A stretch of 39,082 nt of DNA from Staphylococcus simulans (GTDB taxonomy: Bacteria > Bacillota > Bacilli > Staphylococcales > Staphylococcaceae). Location of the stretch: the NCBI RefSeq assembly GCF_003043455.1, contig NZ_PZGG01000019.1, positions 1 through 39,082 on the forward strand. Direction: 5' to 3'. The notes under the pieces are model-generated. The model saw nothing but the letters and a program-made list of their open reading frames with translations, did not search any database and was not told the DNA's origin. Made by a program: the position numbers and the translations under genes. This document shows positions 18,249-27,239 of this stretch, in pieces (within the stretch, counting starts at the first letter, position 1; each line of letters starts with the position of its first letter).

Positions 18249-19478
18249 TTATTTTTTAAGTGCGCGTTTCAACGCTTTAAAGATATTCTTATCAAACGTT
18301 AAAACCGAATCACGGTAACTTCTCACCGCAATCCAAACAAGTAAAACCAGAACAATTACTGATAAACCCATGCTCACTATAATTTCCCACAGCTCTAAAT
18401 TCGGTGTCGAAGCCCGAACAAATAATAAGTACGGTGATAATAACGGAATGAAGCTGGCAACTTTCACAAGCATCATGTCTGGATTATTCATACCGAATAT
18501 TGCGATGTAAAAAGCAATGAAACTAATAATTGTCATCGGCATTAATGATTGATTCAAATCTTCAATACGTGTCGCAAGTGCGCCTAAAATAGTTCCTAAT
18601 ACAGTATAAGAAACCACACCGATAATGATAGAAAGGACACCGACAATAATCAATCTTGTAGTCGTAGGTGTCATAGTCATATCAAATTTTTTCATCAAGT
18701 CGCTCGCATCTGAAAAATATAATGCTGCCGCCCCTACCGCAACTAAAATCAGAACTTGTGTAAAAGCGACACAAATCATAGCTGAAATTTTAGCTAAGAT
18801 ATGTTTAATAGGTGAAATACTCGTAATGACCATTTCAATGACACGTGAAGTTTTTTCTGTCGCGACTTCCATTGCTACTTGGTTGGCATAGTTCATAATC
18901 ACGAGGAACATCAACATGATGCCTGCATATAAAATAATCCAATTTAAAAATTTATTACTTTCAGAAGTATCGGCGCCATCTTTACCGATTGCTTTTGAAG
19001 TGACTTCACTTTTTTGTTGTAAATCAGAAAGTTCTTTTGGGCTTAAATTAATTTGTTGCGCTGCTGCTTGTGTTTGAATAGGTGTTAAGATATTTTCTAA
19101 TTTTTGAACACTCTCATCAGACGGTGCGTCTTTACTAACAACTTCACCTTTAATTTTTTGTCCTTGTTGTTCAATGATATAAGCTTTGTTAATTTTGTCT
19201 TGTTTTATTTCTTTTAAAGCTTGATCTTTAGAGAGTATTTTAAATTCTGTACCCTTTTCTTCAATATGTTTACTTTGTGCTTTGACCATTTGCGCAACCT
19301 TCGGCTCATTGGATGCAATGCCGATTTTATCTGGTCCATTATCAAACAAATCGATAATCTTATTCAAGTTAGCTGCCGCTATGATAATCACTGCCAAAAT
19401 AACAGTCATAATGATAAATGCGCGTGATTTCACTTTATTCTTATACGTCAGATTGAACGTTGCTAAAAACTTATTCAT
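18249..19478 (-). CDS. ABC transporter permease (YhaP/NatB-like, ABC-2 type)
   Basis: An integral membrane subunit of about 409 residues. One N-terminal helix (residues 18-40) is followed by a roughly 130-residue extracytoplasmic domain and about five C-terminal helices from residue 175, the ABC-2/NatB-YhaP topology. EVATEKTSRVIEMVITSISPIKHI is the family hallmark after the first C-terminal helix. It pairs with the upstream ATPase; the ATG at 19478 lies inside the ATPase end (8-nt overlap). An upstream GTG at 19487 overlaps the ribosome binding site. Bacillus NatAB exports Na+; YhaQP is of unknown substrate and closer in length. Confidence 0.85.
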   Translation of the reverse strand: MNKFLATFNLTYKNKVKSRAFIIMTVILAVIIIAAANLNKIIDLFDNGPDKIGIASNEPKVAQMVKAQSKHIEEKGTEFKILSKDQALKEIKQDKINKAYIIEQQGQKIKGEVVSKDAPSDESVQKLENILTPIQTQAAAQQINLSPKELSDLQQKSEVTSKAIGKDGADTSESNKFLNWIILYAGIMLMFLVIMNYANQVAMEVATEKTSRVIEMVITSISPIKHILAKISAMICVAFTQVLILVAVGAAALYFSDASDLMKKFDMTMTPTTTRLIIVGVLSIIIGVVSYTVLGTILGALATRIEDLNQSLMPMTIISFIAFYIAIFGMNNPDMMLVKVASFIPLLSPYLLFVRASTPNLELWEIIVSMGLSVIVLVLLVWIAVRSYRDSVLTFDKNIFKALKRALKK

Positions 19479-20370
19479 GAATATCACCTACCTGTTGAAT
19501 AAAGATATCTTGAATCGACGGTTCAAGCACTTGGAATCTTTTTACAAATCCATGTTGTGCCACTGCATCAAAGACACGTTTTGCGGCTTCTTGATTTTCT
19601 ACAGACACAGTAATCATACGTTTTGAACGTTCTACACGTGTGACACCTTCAACTTCTTCTAAACTTTCTAAAGCATCTTCTGTTTCAATCACAATTTTCT
19701 TCAAATCAAATTGATCCTTAATTGATTGAATATCACCTTGTAAAACTAAATCACCATGATTCAATATACAAATGTCGTCACACAGTTCTTCGATATGTTC
19801 CATACGATGTGAACTGAAAATAATGGTAGTACCTTGCTCGTTTAAATCTTTAACTGCTGATTTTAATAATTCTACATTGACTGGATCTAAGCCACTGAAT
19901 GGTTCATCTAAAATCAACAACTCAGGTTTATGAATCAGACTAGCTAACAATTGAATTTTTTGTTGATTACCTTTAGATAATGATTCAATTTTCTTATCTC
20001 TGTTCTCAGTAATCTCAAAGCGTTTCAACCAATAGTCTAATGCTTGATTAAAGTCCTTTTTTGCCATCCCTTTTAAAGTCGCAAGGTAACGCAATTCATC
20101 TGCCACTTTCATTTTCGGATGCAAACCACGTTCTTCAGGCAAATAACCGACTTGGTTAAACATATGTTCACCCATCTTTTCACCATTATATGTAACTGTT
20201 CCTTTTGTTAATGGTGTCAGTCCTAAAATCATACGGAACGTTGTCGTCTTCCCAGCACCATTTCGTCCTAAGAATCCTAACATTTTGCCTTTTTCAAGTG
20301 TTAAAGAAATATCATTGACGACTGTCTTATCGCCATATTGCTTTGTTACGTCTTCTAAAACTAAAGCCAT
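19471..20370 (-). CDS. ABC transporter ATP-binding protein (YhaQ/NatA-like)
   Basis: A 299-residue cytoplasmic ATPase: Walker A GRNGAGKTT near residue 36, Q-loop before GYLPEERGL, signature SLSKGNQQK near 127, Walker B LLILDEPFSGLDP, and switch His in IIFSSHRMEH. About 80 C-terminal residues beyond the ATPase core resemble the regulatory tail of the YhaQ/NatA group. AAGGAGTG precedes the ATG. It forms an operon with the permease. The upstream region shares a 20-bp element with the XRE regulator promoter at 21435, suggesting common control. Confidence 0.9.
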   Translation of the reverse strand: MALVLEDVTKQYGDKTVVNDISLTLEKGKMLGFLGRNGAGKTTTFRMILGLTPLTKGTVTYNGEKMGEHMFNQVGYLPEERGLHPKMKVADELRYLATLKGMAKKDFNQALDYWLKRFEITENRDKKIESLSKGNQQKIQLLASLIHKPELLILDEPFSGLDPVNVELLKSAVKDLNEQGTTIIFSSHRMEHIEELCDDICILNHGDLVLQGDIQSIKDQFDLKKIVIETEDALESLEEVEGVTRVERSKRMITVSVENQEAAKRVFDAVAQHGFVKRFQVLEPSIQDIFIQQVGDIHE

Positions 20371-20417
20371 CGTACATCACTCCTTATCGTTGGTGTTGAT
20401 GAATGTAATCATGTCAA

Positions 20418-20443
20418 ACATATACTATAAGTATATGATAATA
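20418..20443. promoter_or_regulatory. Dyad upstream of ABC operon (candidate operator)
   Basis: CATATACT-ATA-AGTATATG (20419-20437) is a perfect 8-bp dyad. The sequence ACATATACTA[TAAGTA]TATGATAATA equals that at 21435-21454 before the XRE gene except for the bracketed 6-bp insertion. Confidence 0.5.
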
Positions 20444-20493
20444 ATATTTATTAAATCTCTATCTTTACAAATTATTCACATAGAATTCACACT

Positions 20494-21216
20494 TTATTTG
20501 CTTTGGTAGTGTTTGAAAATTTTTACGTAATAAAAACTAATATTAAAGACAAATAAGATAAACAGCAATGTTAACGCCAATGTTTGTGTATGACCTGTGA
20601 TGGCAGTATAAAATGCCAATGCGAGAATCAAAACAGTTAATGCAAGTAAGTTATATTGAAATAGCTTAAATATTGCTGAAAATGTGACATATCTCTCACC
20701 TTCATCCATCGCTTTCATCATTTTATCTACATATTGTTCATCATTAGGCTTTGGTAGTCTTGAGTCTAATTTAGGCAAATAGATTTGATACATCACACTA
20801 AAAAATGTAGAAATTAAAAACGGAATGACTGAAACCTCCCAATGATTATGGGCAAATTTAAACGTAGTCACTAAAATGATATTCGCTAATGCAACAAATG
20901 TACTGAGATGGCTCAAAACTGAAGCATTGAAAAACTTACGATTATACAAAGTATCATAATGATCTCCTAACGCTTCGTCTTCTTCTGAGAGATGTTTATA
21001 ATCTTTAGCTTGAGACAACTGTTGAACCATAAAAACTCCAATTATAATAATTAATAGTGTCGTTATGACGGTTGATATAACCGTTTCATTTGTACCAAAT
21101 AGTTGTAATCGTGATTGTTCACTTAGAAAACTGAAATACAATCCAACACATCCTCCCAATAATCCCCCTAATGCAATCTTTCCTGCATATTTCCAATTCT
21201 TTTTCGTGCTACTCAT
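20494..21216 (-). CDS. DUF3169 family membrane protein
   Basis: A 240-residue protein with about six hydrophobic segments in pairs (residues 13-30, 46-64, 101-120, 128-146, 185-203, 209-228) and a charged loop after the second (KDYKHLSEEDEALGDHYD). It belongs to the DUF3169 group, of unknown function, typically found beside a small XRE regulator, as here. The ATG at 21216, with GAGGAGG 6 nt upstream, overlaps the regulator's stop by 8 nt. The ABC operon follows 123 nt downstream in the same direction, so all four genes may form one functional unit, perhaps an envelope or peptide-stress response. That role is speculative. Confidence 0.8.
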   Translation of the reverse strand: MSSTKKNWKYAGKIALGGLLGGCVGLYFSFLSEQSRLQLFGTNETVISTVITTLLIIIIGVFMVQQLSQAKDYKHLSEEDEALGDHYDTLYNRKFFNASVLSHLSTFVALANIILVTTFKFAHNHWEVSVIPFLISTFFSVMYQIYLPKLDSRLPKPNDEQYVDKMMKAMDEGERYVTFSAIFKLFQYNLLALTVLILALAFYTAITGHTQTLALTLLFILFVFNISFYYVKIFKHYQSK

Positions 21217-21415
21217 AATCGTCCTCCTCGAAAATGAAAATGTCTTCAATGCGTTCTCCGAATATCCGCGCAATTTTTGCGGCAGTCAGTACGGAAGGCA
21301 TAAATTCATTTCGTTCAATTAATGAGACGGTTTGTCGTGAAATCCCTGCTTTTTTCGCTAGTTGTGTTTGATTATAGCCATCTCGTGCCCGCAATTCTTT
21401 TAATCGTGTTTTCAT
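21209..21415 (-). CDS. Small XRE-family transcriptional regulator
   Basis: A 68-residue single-domain Cro/CI-type helix-turn-helix protein. KTRLKELRARDGYNQTQLAKKAGISRQTVSLIERNEFMPS covers helices 1-4, in short stretches typical of the family, and the tail IFGERIEDIFIFEEDDYE resembles the YdaS/plasmid-type short regulators. The ATG at 21415 has GGAGG 7-8 nt upstream; a GTG at 21436 would run through this site. It is coupled to DUF3169. An 11-bp perfect inverted repeat overlaps its likely -35, so autoregulation is probable. Confidence 0.88.
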   Translation of the reverse strand: MKTRLKELRARDGYNQTQLAKKAGISRQTVSLIERNEFMPSVLTAAKIARIFGERIEDIFIFEEDDYE

Positions 21416-21434
21416 GCGCCTTACCTCCGTTAAC

Positions 21435-21486
21435 ACATATACTATATGATAATAGTCATTTTGACAAGTATATTAGTCAAAATGAC
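21435..21486 (-). promoter_or_regulatory. XRE gene promoter with 11-bp inverted repeat
   Basis: GTCATTTTGAC (21455-21465) and GTCAAAATGAC (21476-21486) form a perfect inverted repeat around 10 bp. On the minus strand TTGTCA, 17 bp and TAGTAT make a plausible promoter starting inside the repeat. The -10 side carries the element shared with the ABC operon. Confidence 0.55.
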
Positions 21487-21496
21487 ATGCATAATA

Positions 21497-21534
21497 AACA
21501 AAAAAGACGATACCTTCTATATGAAAATATCGTC
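21497..21534 (-). terminator. Terminator of the DUF805 genes
   Basis: GACGATA/TATCGTC stem (21506-21512, 21528-21534), followed on the minus strand by six T. Confidence 0.75.
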
Positions 21535-21559
21535 CTTATTGTTATTTTGTTATTTGGTT

Positions 21560-22063
21560 TTAGGCGTGTCTGTAACGTTGTCCAACAGGTTCTGGACCAT
21601 AAGCATTGTGTCCTTCTTGCGACTTTTGTACACCTACGACAATTACCCAAATCGCAAATACTAACTGTGCAATAGAGAAAATAGCATCTACAATTGTAGC
21701 AAACATGCCATCTCCTAAATTCACAAATAAAAGAATACGTTCTACTATTAATAAAGCGGAAAAGATAATTGGGACAACCATTGTATTGCCCGTATCATGG
21801 AAACGTCTCGCAAGCAAAGCGACCCATGGAATGAAGCTGGCGATTTCAAAAATTGTAGTTAAACCAAAAGAAGTATTATCAAAACTTTGGTTCAAACCTA
21901 ATAAAGCATCCAGACTATTCAATACAATGTTAATAATCGTTGTCCATAGTACCATAAACCAGAATTCTGAACGACGTGATCTCCCGTTAAAATCAATGTA
22001 ACGTTTCCAGAATAAAACAAAAGCTTCTACGAATCCGACACTCTTTTTGTGTTGTTCATGCAT
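21560..22063 (-). CDS. DUF805 family membrane protein
   Basis: A 167-residue protein with four membrane segments and the DUF805 marks: FVLFWKRYIDFNGRSRRSEFWF near residues 14-36 and ALLARRFHDTGNT near residue 85. The function of the family is unknown. It lies 79 nt downstream of a longer paralogue in the same direction and ends at a terminator, so the two are probably co-transcribed. A good SD (GGAGGAGAG) precedes the ATG. Confidence 0.85.
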   Translation of the reverse strand: MHEQHKKSVGFVEAFVLFWKRYIDFNGRSRRSEFWFMVLWTTIINIVLNSLDALLGLNQSFDNTSFGLTTIFEIASFIPWVALLARRFHDTGNTMVVPIIFSALLIVERILLFVNLGDGMFATIVDAIFSIAQLVFAIWVIVVGVQKSQEGHNAYGPEPVGQRYRHA

Positions 22064-22142
22064 CGTATCTCTCCTCCATTTGTTTAGATTCTATATGAAA
22101 TACTTTCTAATAGATGTTTTTGCTCAATAATTCTTAGTTATG

Positions 22143-22781
22143 TTAAAAATCGGAACTTGAATCATGACTTGTCGTACTGCCTTTTGTCGATTGAGCCGAT
22201 TTAGTATGCGATGTATTAGATGCTGGCGCATTGCCTTGTTCAAAGCGGTGTATATATGGACTGCGACCATACTTGTTATCTTTGTCTTGACTTGGCAGAC
22301 ATAGCACTACAAGGACATAAATCCACAAACCTAAGTTAACCAAGCTGATGATTAAAAATATAATTAACGCTGGCGTGAGTTCAGTTGATTCATCCATATT
22401 AAGCACAAAATTAAACACATTCATCAAAATACTCAATGCGAACATAATAATCGGTATCACCATAGTTCTACCTGTATCATGAAAACGTCTGATCATGACA
22501 GCCCAAGTAGGAATGATTGTAGCTAAGGCAAATAATACATATATCAACATGCATATGAGGAATAAAATCATACCCATAACTGCTACTCCGTTGGACTCAA
22601 CTGCAGCACCACCGACTAAAAATATAGTTCCTAAAATCATGATAAAAGTTAAAGGCGCATATATAATAAGCATCCATAACGCCGCAAACCAATATTCTGA
22701 GCGTGTTGACCTTCCAGTAAAATTAACATAATTTTTCCAGAACAATTTGAAAGCTTCTAAAAATCCTACGCGTCGTATCAT
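22143..22781 (-). CDS. DUF805 family membrane protein with polar tail
   Basis: A 212-residue paralogue of the next gene, with the same FKLFWKNYVNFTGRSTRSEYWF and MIRRFHDTGRT motifs. It has about four to five hydrophobic segments, then a Ser/Thr/His-rich tail of about 40 residues (from QGNAPASNTSHTK) that the paralogue lacks. The first ATG (22787) touches GGAGG, so I use the ATG at 22781, 6 nt away. Tandem duplication is likely. Function unknown. Confidence 0.85.
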   Translation of the reverse strand: MIRRVGFLEAFKLFWKNYVNFTGRSTRSEYWFAALWMLIIYAPLTFIMILGTIFLVGGAAVESNGVAVMGMILFLICMLIYVLFALATIIPTWAVMIRRFHDTGRTMVIPIIMFALSILMNVFNFVLNMDESTELTPALIIFLIISLVNLGLWIYVLVVLCLPSQDKDNKYGRSPYIHRFEQGNAPASNTSHTKSAQSTKGSTTSHDSSSDF

Positions 22782-23033
22782 AAACATCCTCCTCTCTTTT
22801 TTAATGGATTAACGGTACTACTATGTATTACAACTTACTCTTTTATGTCTTTTAAAAGGTAATAGTTATTTAAAACTATTCTTTTTTATTTTAACAGACT
22901 TATTGTAAAATTAGCATAGTTTTTCTAAACTTTACAATATCTACAAACTCACACTTCAAACGAAATATTGTTATTCCTTGTCATCTTTGCGTAAAATAGA
23001 AATTACTGTATTAAATAGATGAGGAGGAAAGTC

Positions 23034-23648
23034 ATGGATTTTATTCATCGCACAACCGAGGAAATCGCACGTGATTTATTAGGGGTCAGAGTCCAATTTG
23101 ATGATGGTGAACAAACGTATGCAGGTTATATCGTTGAAACAGAAGCTTATTTAGGCGATATTGATCAAGCTGCTCATACGTATAACGGACGAAATACACC
23201 TCGTGTACAATCCATGTATAAAGATGGCGGTACGATTTATGCCCATGTCATGCATACACATCTATTAATCAACTTTGTAACACAACCAGCAGGTACTGCC
23301 CAAGGTGTACTGATTCGTGCACTAGAACCAGAAACGATTACTGAACAAATGAAAGAAAATCGTAATGGTAAAGATGGGATAGACTTAACAAACGGCCCAG
23401 GTAAATGGACACGAGCCTTTAATATGACCATGGCCTTGGATGGCTTTAAGTTAAATGAAGGCCCTTTAAAAATTGATACCAAACAACGTCGTTATCCAGT
23501 AGATATTGTTGAAAGTCCGCGTATCGGCATCCCCAATAAAGGTGAATGGACACATAAACCATTACGCTTTACTGTAGAAGGTAATCCTTACGTGTCACGT
23601 ATGCGAAAATCAGAGATGAAACCTGCACAAGAAACTTGGAAAGACTAA
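23034..23648 (+). CDS. DNA-3-methyladenine glycosylase (AAG/MPG type)
   Basis: A 204-residue base-excision enzyme that removes alkylated purines such as 3-methyladenine. It shows the AAG fold signatures: [24 protein letters not shown] (catalytic Glu, here in ETEAY near residue 42), [21 protein letters not shown] and [14 protein letters not shown]. The ATG at 23034 follows GAGGAGG at 6 nt; the ATG at 23019 lies on top of that site. Length is as in staphylococcal homologues. It is monocistronic, facing nrdG across a shared terminator. Confidence 0.93.
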   Translation: MDFIHRTTEEIARDLLGVRVQFDDGEQTYAGYIVETEAYLGDIDQAAHTYNGRNTPRVQSMYKDGGTIYAHVMHTHLLINFVTQPAGTAQGVLIRALEPETITEQMKENRNGKDGIDLTNGPGKWTRAFNMTMALDGFKLNEGPLKIDTKQRRYPVDIVESPRIGIPNKGEWTHKPLRFTVEGNPYVSRMRKSEMKPAQETWKD

Positions 23649-23690
23649 TGAATATGCTAAAATAATTTAAAATTATATGGATTGATAAAA

Positions 23691-23730
23691 AAGTGGCCCT
23701 CCTTAATCTAAAGGAGAGACCACTTTTTTT
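23691..23730. terminator. Bidirectional terminator of mpg and nrdG
   Basis: AAGTGG..CTCCTT pairs with AAGGAG..CCACTT with a small internal loop, flanked by A and T runs. It overlaps the last base of nrdG. Confidence 0.85.
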
Positions 23731-24257
23731 CATATTTCTATAATTGTATTTGCTTGCAGGGATAGTGGAACATTGATGACACGTTGATTTAACGAACCTT
23801 TAAAGGCTAATCCTGGTTGATAAAGCTGTTGAACAAAAGGTCCATCAACTAAGACATCAATTTGGCTTAATAACTGTCTACGCGTTTTTGTATTATGTTT
23901 CAAGTTCTCAAACATAAAACCAGACCAAACCCAAATCGTTTTAGTATGACCAAAACGTGCTCTGAATGCTTCAATCAATGGCTGGATAATATCTATATTA
24001 CAAAAAGGTTCACCGCCTAACAGGCTTAACCCAGCAATGTAATCTGGTGCACAAGCATCAAGGATTTGAGTCATTGTATCATCTGTAAAGGGTGTGCCAT
24101 ATTTAAATTTTTGCGCTGCGACATTATAACAGCCGACACATGCAAAAGGACAACCTGATACATATACACTGCATCTGACCCCTTCACCATCCACAAACGA
24201 TTCTTCTTCAATCTTTGCAAGATAGCCTTGTCCAGTTTCAACTTGTGCATATAACAT
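23730..24257 (-). CDS. nrdG: Anaerobic ribonucleotide reductase activating protein (radical SAM)
   Basis: A 175-residue radical-SAM activase. It uses a [4Fe-4S] cluster and SAM to install the glycyl radical on NrdD. The cluster motif is CPFACVGC (CX3CX2C) near residue 35, with GGEPF for SAM contact near residue 102. The VDGPF motif follows. It starts 2 nt after the nrdD stop, with AAGGAAA inside the nrdD end, so translation is coupled. It works only without oxygen. Confidence 0.95.
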   Translation of the reverse strand: MLYAQVETGQGYLAKIEEESFVDGEGVRCSVYVSGCPFACVGCYNVAAQKFKYGTPFTDDTMTQILDACAPDYIAGLSLLGGEPFCNIDIIQPLIEAFRARFGHTKTIWVWSGFMFENLKHNTKTRRQLLSQIDVLVDGPFVQQLYQPGLAFKGSLNQRVINVPLSLQANTIIEI

Positions 24258-24259
24258 CG

Positions 24260-26107
24260 TTATTCGTTTCCTTTCATATGTTTCACACGTGCAGCGATTT
24301 CTTTATGACGCCCTTCTATCGTTGGTCTTTGAACAGGGTTACCGAGATAACCGCATGTTCTTTTAACTACATCTACTGTGTCAGGATCGTGATTACCGCA
24401 ATGTGGACATTCATAGCCGTGTGCTGTTGTTTTAAAGTCCCCTTCAAAACCGCATTCATAGCATTTATCTATCGGTGCATTGGTACCTAAGTAGCTGACT
24501 TTATCATATGAATAATCCCATACCGCTTCTAGCGCCTTTGTATTATGTGTCAATTTCGGATATTCACAGTAATGAATATAACCACCGCTCGCTAAGAAAG
24601 GATAATCTTTCTCAAAATCCAATTTCTCAAATGGCGACACTGCTTTACGTACATCATAATGGAATGAATTTTGGTAATAACCTTTATCTGTAATATTCGG
24701 AATTAAACCGAAACGTTCTGTATCTAAACGACAGAATCGATCGGTTAATGATTCACTTGGTGTGCTATATAAACTGAAGAAAATATCGTAATCTTCTGTC
24801 CATTGATATTGGAAATCTTTCATGCGTCTTAAAATATCTAACGTGAATGTTTTCGCTTCAGGATTTGTTTCCCAGTTTGGTCCATAAAAGACAGTTGCCG
24901 CTTCATAAAGACCAATGTAACCCATAGAGATGGTTGCACGTTTATGTTTAAATAGTTCCATCACATTGTCATCTTCTTTTAAGCGGTTATGGAAAGCACC
25001 GCTTTTATATAGAATCGGAGCGTTATTTGGGATTACAGATTGAATACGCTCTATACGATACACTAATGCGTCATGTATCAAAGACATACGTTCATCAAGT
25101 AATCTCCAAAAAGCCGCTGGATCACCTTCTGTTTCAATCGCGATACGAGGCAAGTTCAATGTAACGACACCTAAATTACAACGACCGCTGTTTTCATTTT
25201 CACCCTTTTCATTTTGCCATGCCGGTAAGAATGAACGGCAACCCATCGGTGCTTTGAAATCACCTAAGATTTCAACCGTTTTATCATAGTTCAAAATATC
25301 TGGATACATACGTTTAGTAGAACATTCTAGGGCTAACTGTTTTACATCATAGTTGGTATCTTCACGCGCAAAATTGACACCTTTTTTAATCGAATAAACC
25401 AACTTAGGGAAAATGGCAGTCACATGATGATGACCTAAACCTTGAATACGTGTTTTCAAAATTGCCTTTTGAATCATTCGGCTGTATGTATCTGTGCCTA
25501 AGCCGAAACCTAGTGTCACAAAAGGTGTTTGTCCATTAGACGTATATAGCGTGTTGATTTCATATTCTAAGCTTTGCATCGCATCTTTAATATCTTTTTC
25601 AGTTTGCGTACGGACATAATCCTCCAATTGTTCAGGGTACACAAACTTTTCACCGATTTCACGATGTTTTCGAGCATTACATTCTGCATATTGACTTAAT
25701 ACTTCGTCAATACGGTCAACTGTACAACCGCCATATTGACTGCTTGATACGTTCGCAATAATTTGAACGATTTGTGCTGTCGCAGTTTGAATTGACTTTG
25801 GAGATTCTACTTGTGCATTACCAATTTCAAACCCTTTTTCCAACATTCCTTTAATATCAATCAAGCAACAGTTTGTTAAGGGTTGGAAGGGATGATAATC
25901 TAAATCATGGAAATGAATATCTCCGTTTAAATGTGCTGCTGCCACATGTTTTGGCAATAAATGTTCTAAGGCATATGATTTAGAAACGACACCTGCTGTT
26001 AAGTCACGCATCGTTGTAAATGTTTCACTATCTTTATTCGCATTTTCGTTCACTACAGTCGGATCTTTATTGATTAATCGACTTAAGCTTTCTTCTAGTT
26101 TCAACAT
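24260..26107 (-). CDS. nrdD: Anaerobic ribonucleoside-triphosphate reductase
   Basis: A 615-residue class III ribonucleotide reductase that makes dNTPs under anaerobiosis. Near the C-terminus the glycyl radical motif RTCGYLG is preceded by a zinc site with two CxxC pairs, CYEC and CPHC. HFHDLDYHPFQPLTNC and SSQYGG are substrate-site blocks with the N-terminal catalytic Cys. As in other staphylococci, an N-terminal ATP-cone domain is absent, so allosteric activity control may differ from E. coli. AAAGGGG precedes the ATG. The promoter region carries two NrdR-like boxes. Confidence 0.95.
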   Translation of the reverse strand: MLKLEESLSRLINKDPTVVNENANKDSETFTTMRDLTAGVVSKSYALEHLLPKHVAAAHLNGDIHFHDLDYHPFQPLTNCCLIDIKGMLEKGFEIGNAQVESPKSIQTATAQIVQIIANVSSSQYGGCTVDRIDEVLSQYAECNARKHREIGEKFVYPEQLEDYVRTQTEKDIKDAMQSLEYEINTLYTSNGQTPFVTLGFGLGTDTYSRMIQKAILKTRIQGLGHHHVTAIFPKLVYSIKKGVNFAREDTNYDVKQLALECSTKRMYPDILNYDKTVEILGDFKAPMGCRSFLPAWQNEKGENENSGRCNLGVVTLNLPRIAIETEGDPAAFWRLLDERMSLIHDALVYRIERIQSVIPNNAPILYKSGAFHNRLKEDDNVMELFKHKRATISMGYIGLYEAATVFYGPNWETNPEAKTFTLDILRRMKDFQYQWTEDYDIFFSLYSTPSESLTDRFCRLDTERFGLIPNITDKGYYQNSFHYDVRKAVSPFEKLDFEKDYPFLASGGYIHYCEYPKLTHNTKALEAVWDYSYDKVSYLGTNAPIDKCYECGFEGDFKTTAHGYECPHCGNHDPDTVDVVKRTCGYLGNPVQRPTIEGRHKEIAARVKHMKGNE

Positions 26108-26121
26108 AGAATTCCCCTTTT

Positions 26122-26169
26122 CTACTATATCTTGTGTTCTAAGTACTAAATTACCACAATATATAGAAT
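26122..26169. promoter_or_regulatory. Tandem NrdR-like boxes upstream of nrdDG
   Basis: Box 1, read on the minus strand, is ACACAAGATATAGTAG (26122-26137); box 2, on the plus strand, is CCACAATATATAGAAT (26154-26169). Each agrees with the NrdR consensus (aCaCwAtATaTwGtgt) at 13 of 16 positions by my count. Centres are 32 bp apart, the usual three-turn spacing. Confidence 0.7.
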
Positions 26170-26531
26170 TTAGAAGAGGAATGCCGTACTTTTAACAGAT
26201 ATGTCAAAATGTTGTGGCTTAATTTTGAATAGAGTATTTAGGACGACTCTATTTCCATCTTTTCCTAACTATGCAAAAATGCCCTCGTCTATATACAATA
26301 GACAAGGACATCTCATCAATTCACAAAAACTTTTACAACCTGTAAATATTTCTACCCTAAACTTCTAAAAAGCTTTGCTTATTTAATCTGTCACATTGTT
26401 TCTGTTGAAGTGATACATAAACAACTAGCCATACTCATCTTGAATTATTCTGGATGTAAATAATTCATCTATATATTTTAACCTTCTTTTAGGACATTTA
26501 TATCCATTTAACCATATAGAGCTGGCGCAGT
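26170..26531. other. Gene-free spacer upstream of nrdD with hairpins
   Basis: I see no gene in this stretch on either strand. It holds an 8-bp inverted repeat AATAGAGT/ACTCTATT (26228-26235, 26246-26253), a minus-strand hairpin at 26283-26307 followed by ATTTTTG (a possible terminator for the upstream unknown gene) and a TTTACA-ACC-TGTAAA dyad (26332-26346). Confidence 0.45.
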
Positions 26532-27017
26532 TTAAACCCTTATAGAATTTCTTAAAATAAAACTTTCTTTAAAAACACGTTCATTCATTAAATCTTGTAA
26601 ATTATGATGAGTTAGTTGACAGCTTAAGTAAGCAGCATATATATAATTCTCGCCGCTAATCAAATAGTTGGTTATATCGTATATATATTTTGTCGATGGA
26701 CGACTCAACTCAATACGTAACTCTTGATTGATGTCTATAATCATAGCGGTATTTGTCTTGGGTGTTATGACAACCAAATGATACTTCACATTATCTACAA
26801 CACAATCAATTTTAAAGGTATGACTGGCTGTGATAATATTCGTGTTGATATTGTTTTCGAGAGAAACATTCCAATTATTTAACTCAGCTTCTATACTGAT
26901 GTGCAGTCCTGAGATGTGATGTTGATTTTTATCATAATAGTATAAAAACGGTTCAACTACTGGTGATGTCGGTTCTATCAGCACGATTTTTTTGAATTGT
27001 GAATAACTAGGTCTCAC
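26532..27017 (-). CDS. Hypothetical protein
   Basis: An unrecognised 161-residue protein. The sequence is rich in Ile, Asn and Tyr, has no signal peptide, membrane helix, Cys cluster or nucleotide motif, and reads as a small alpha/beta or beta-rich soluble protein. The start is GTG with AGGGGG 8-10 nt upstream (AAGGGGGTCAGGGA before GTG). It stands alone between two long spacers, and the nearest terminator-like hairpin is about 225 nt downstream, an unusually long 3' region. It may be a lineage-specific gene. Coding is supported by the open frame and ribosome binding site only. Confidence 0.6.
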   Translation of the reverse strand: MRPSYSQFKKIVLIEPTSPVVEPFLYYYDKNQHHISGLHISIEAELNNWNVSLENNINTNIITASHTFKIDCVVDNVKYHLVVITPKTNTAMIIDINQELRIELSRPSTKYIYDITNYLISGENYIYAAYLSCQLTHHNLQDLMNERVFKESFILRNSIRV

Positions 27018-27239
27018 TCCCTGACCCCCTTCGACAGAGAATTAATATACACCTATTATATATTCGCTCATTTTCTAAAAGATAGCTATAAATCAATACA
27101 ACATTATGTCAAAATGTTTCTCTTCTGTATTAAATAAAACTCATCTGTAATTTCGTTATTTACCAATCATTTTATTTTGTACAATCCATCATTTTTAATT
27201 AATCTAAGTGCTTTGTGCAAATTAATGTTCTATAATAAG

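Noticed and set aside
22861..22892. Hairpin AATAGTT/AACTATT followed by a T run on the plus strand
   Set aside because: It looks like a terminator, but no plus-strand gene ends before it; A/T-rich sequence makes chance pairing easy.
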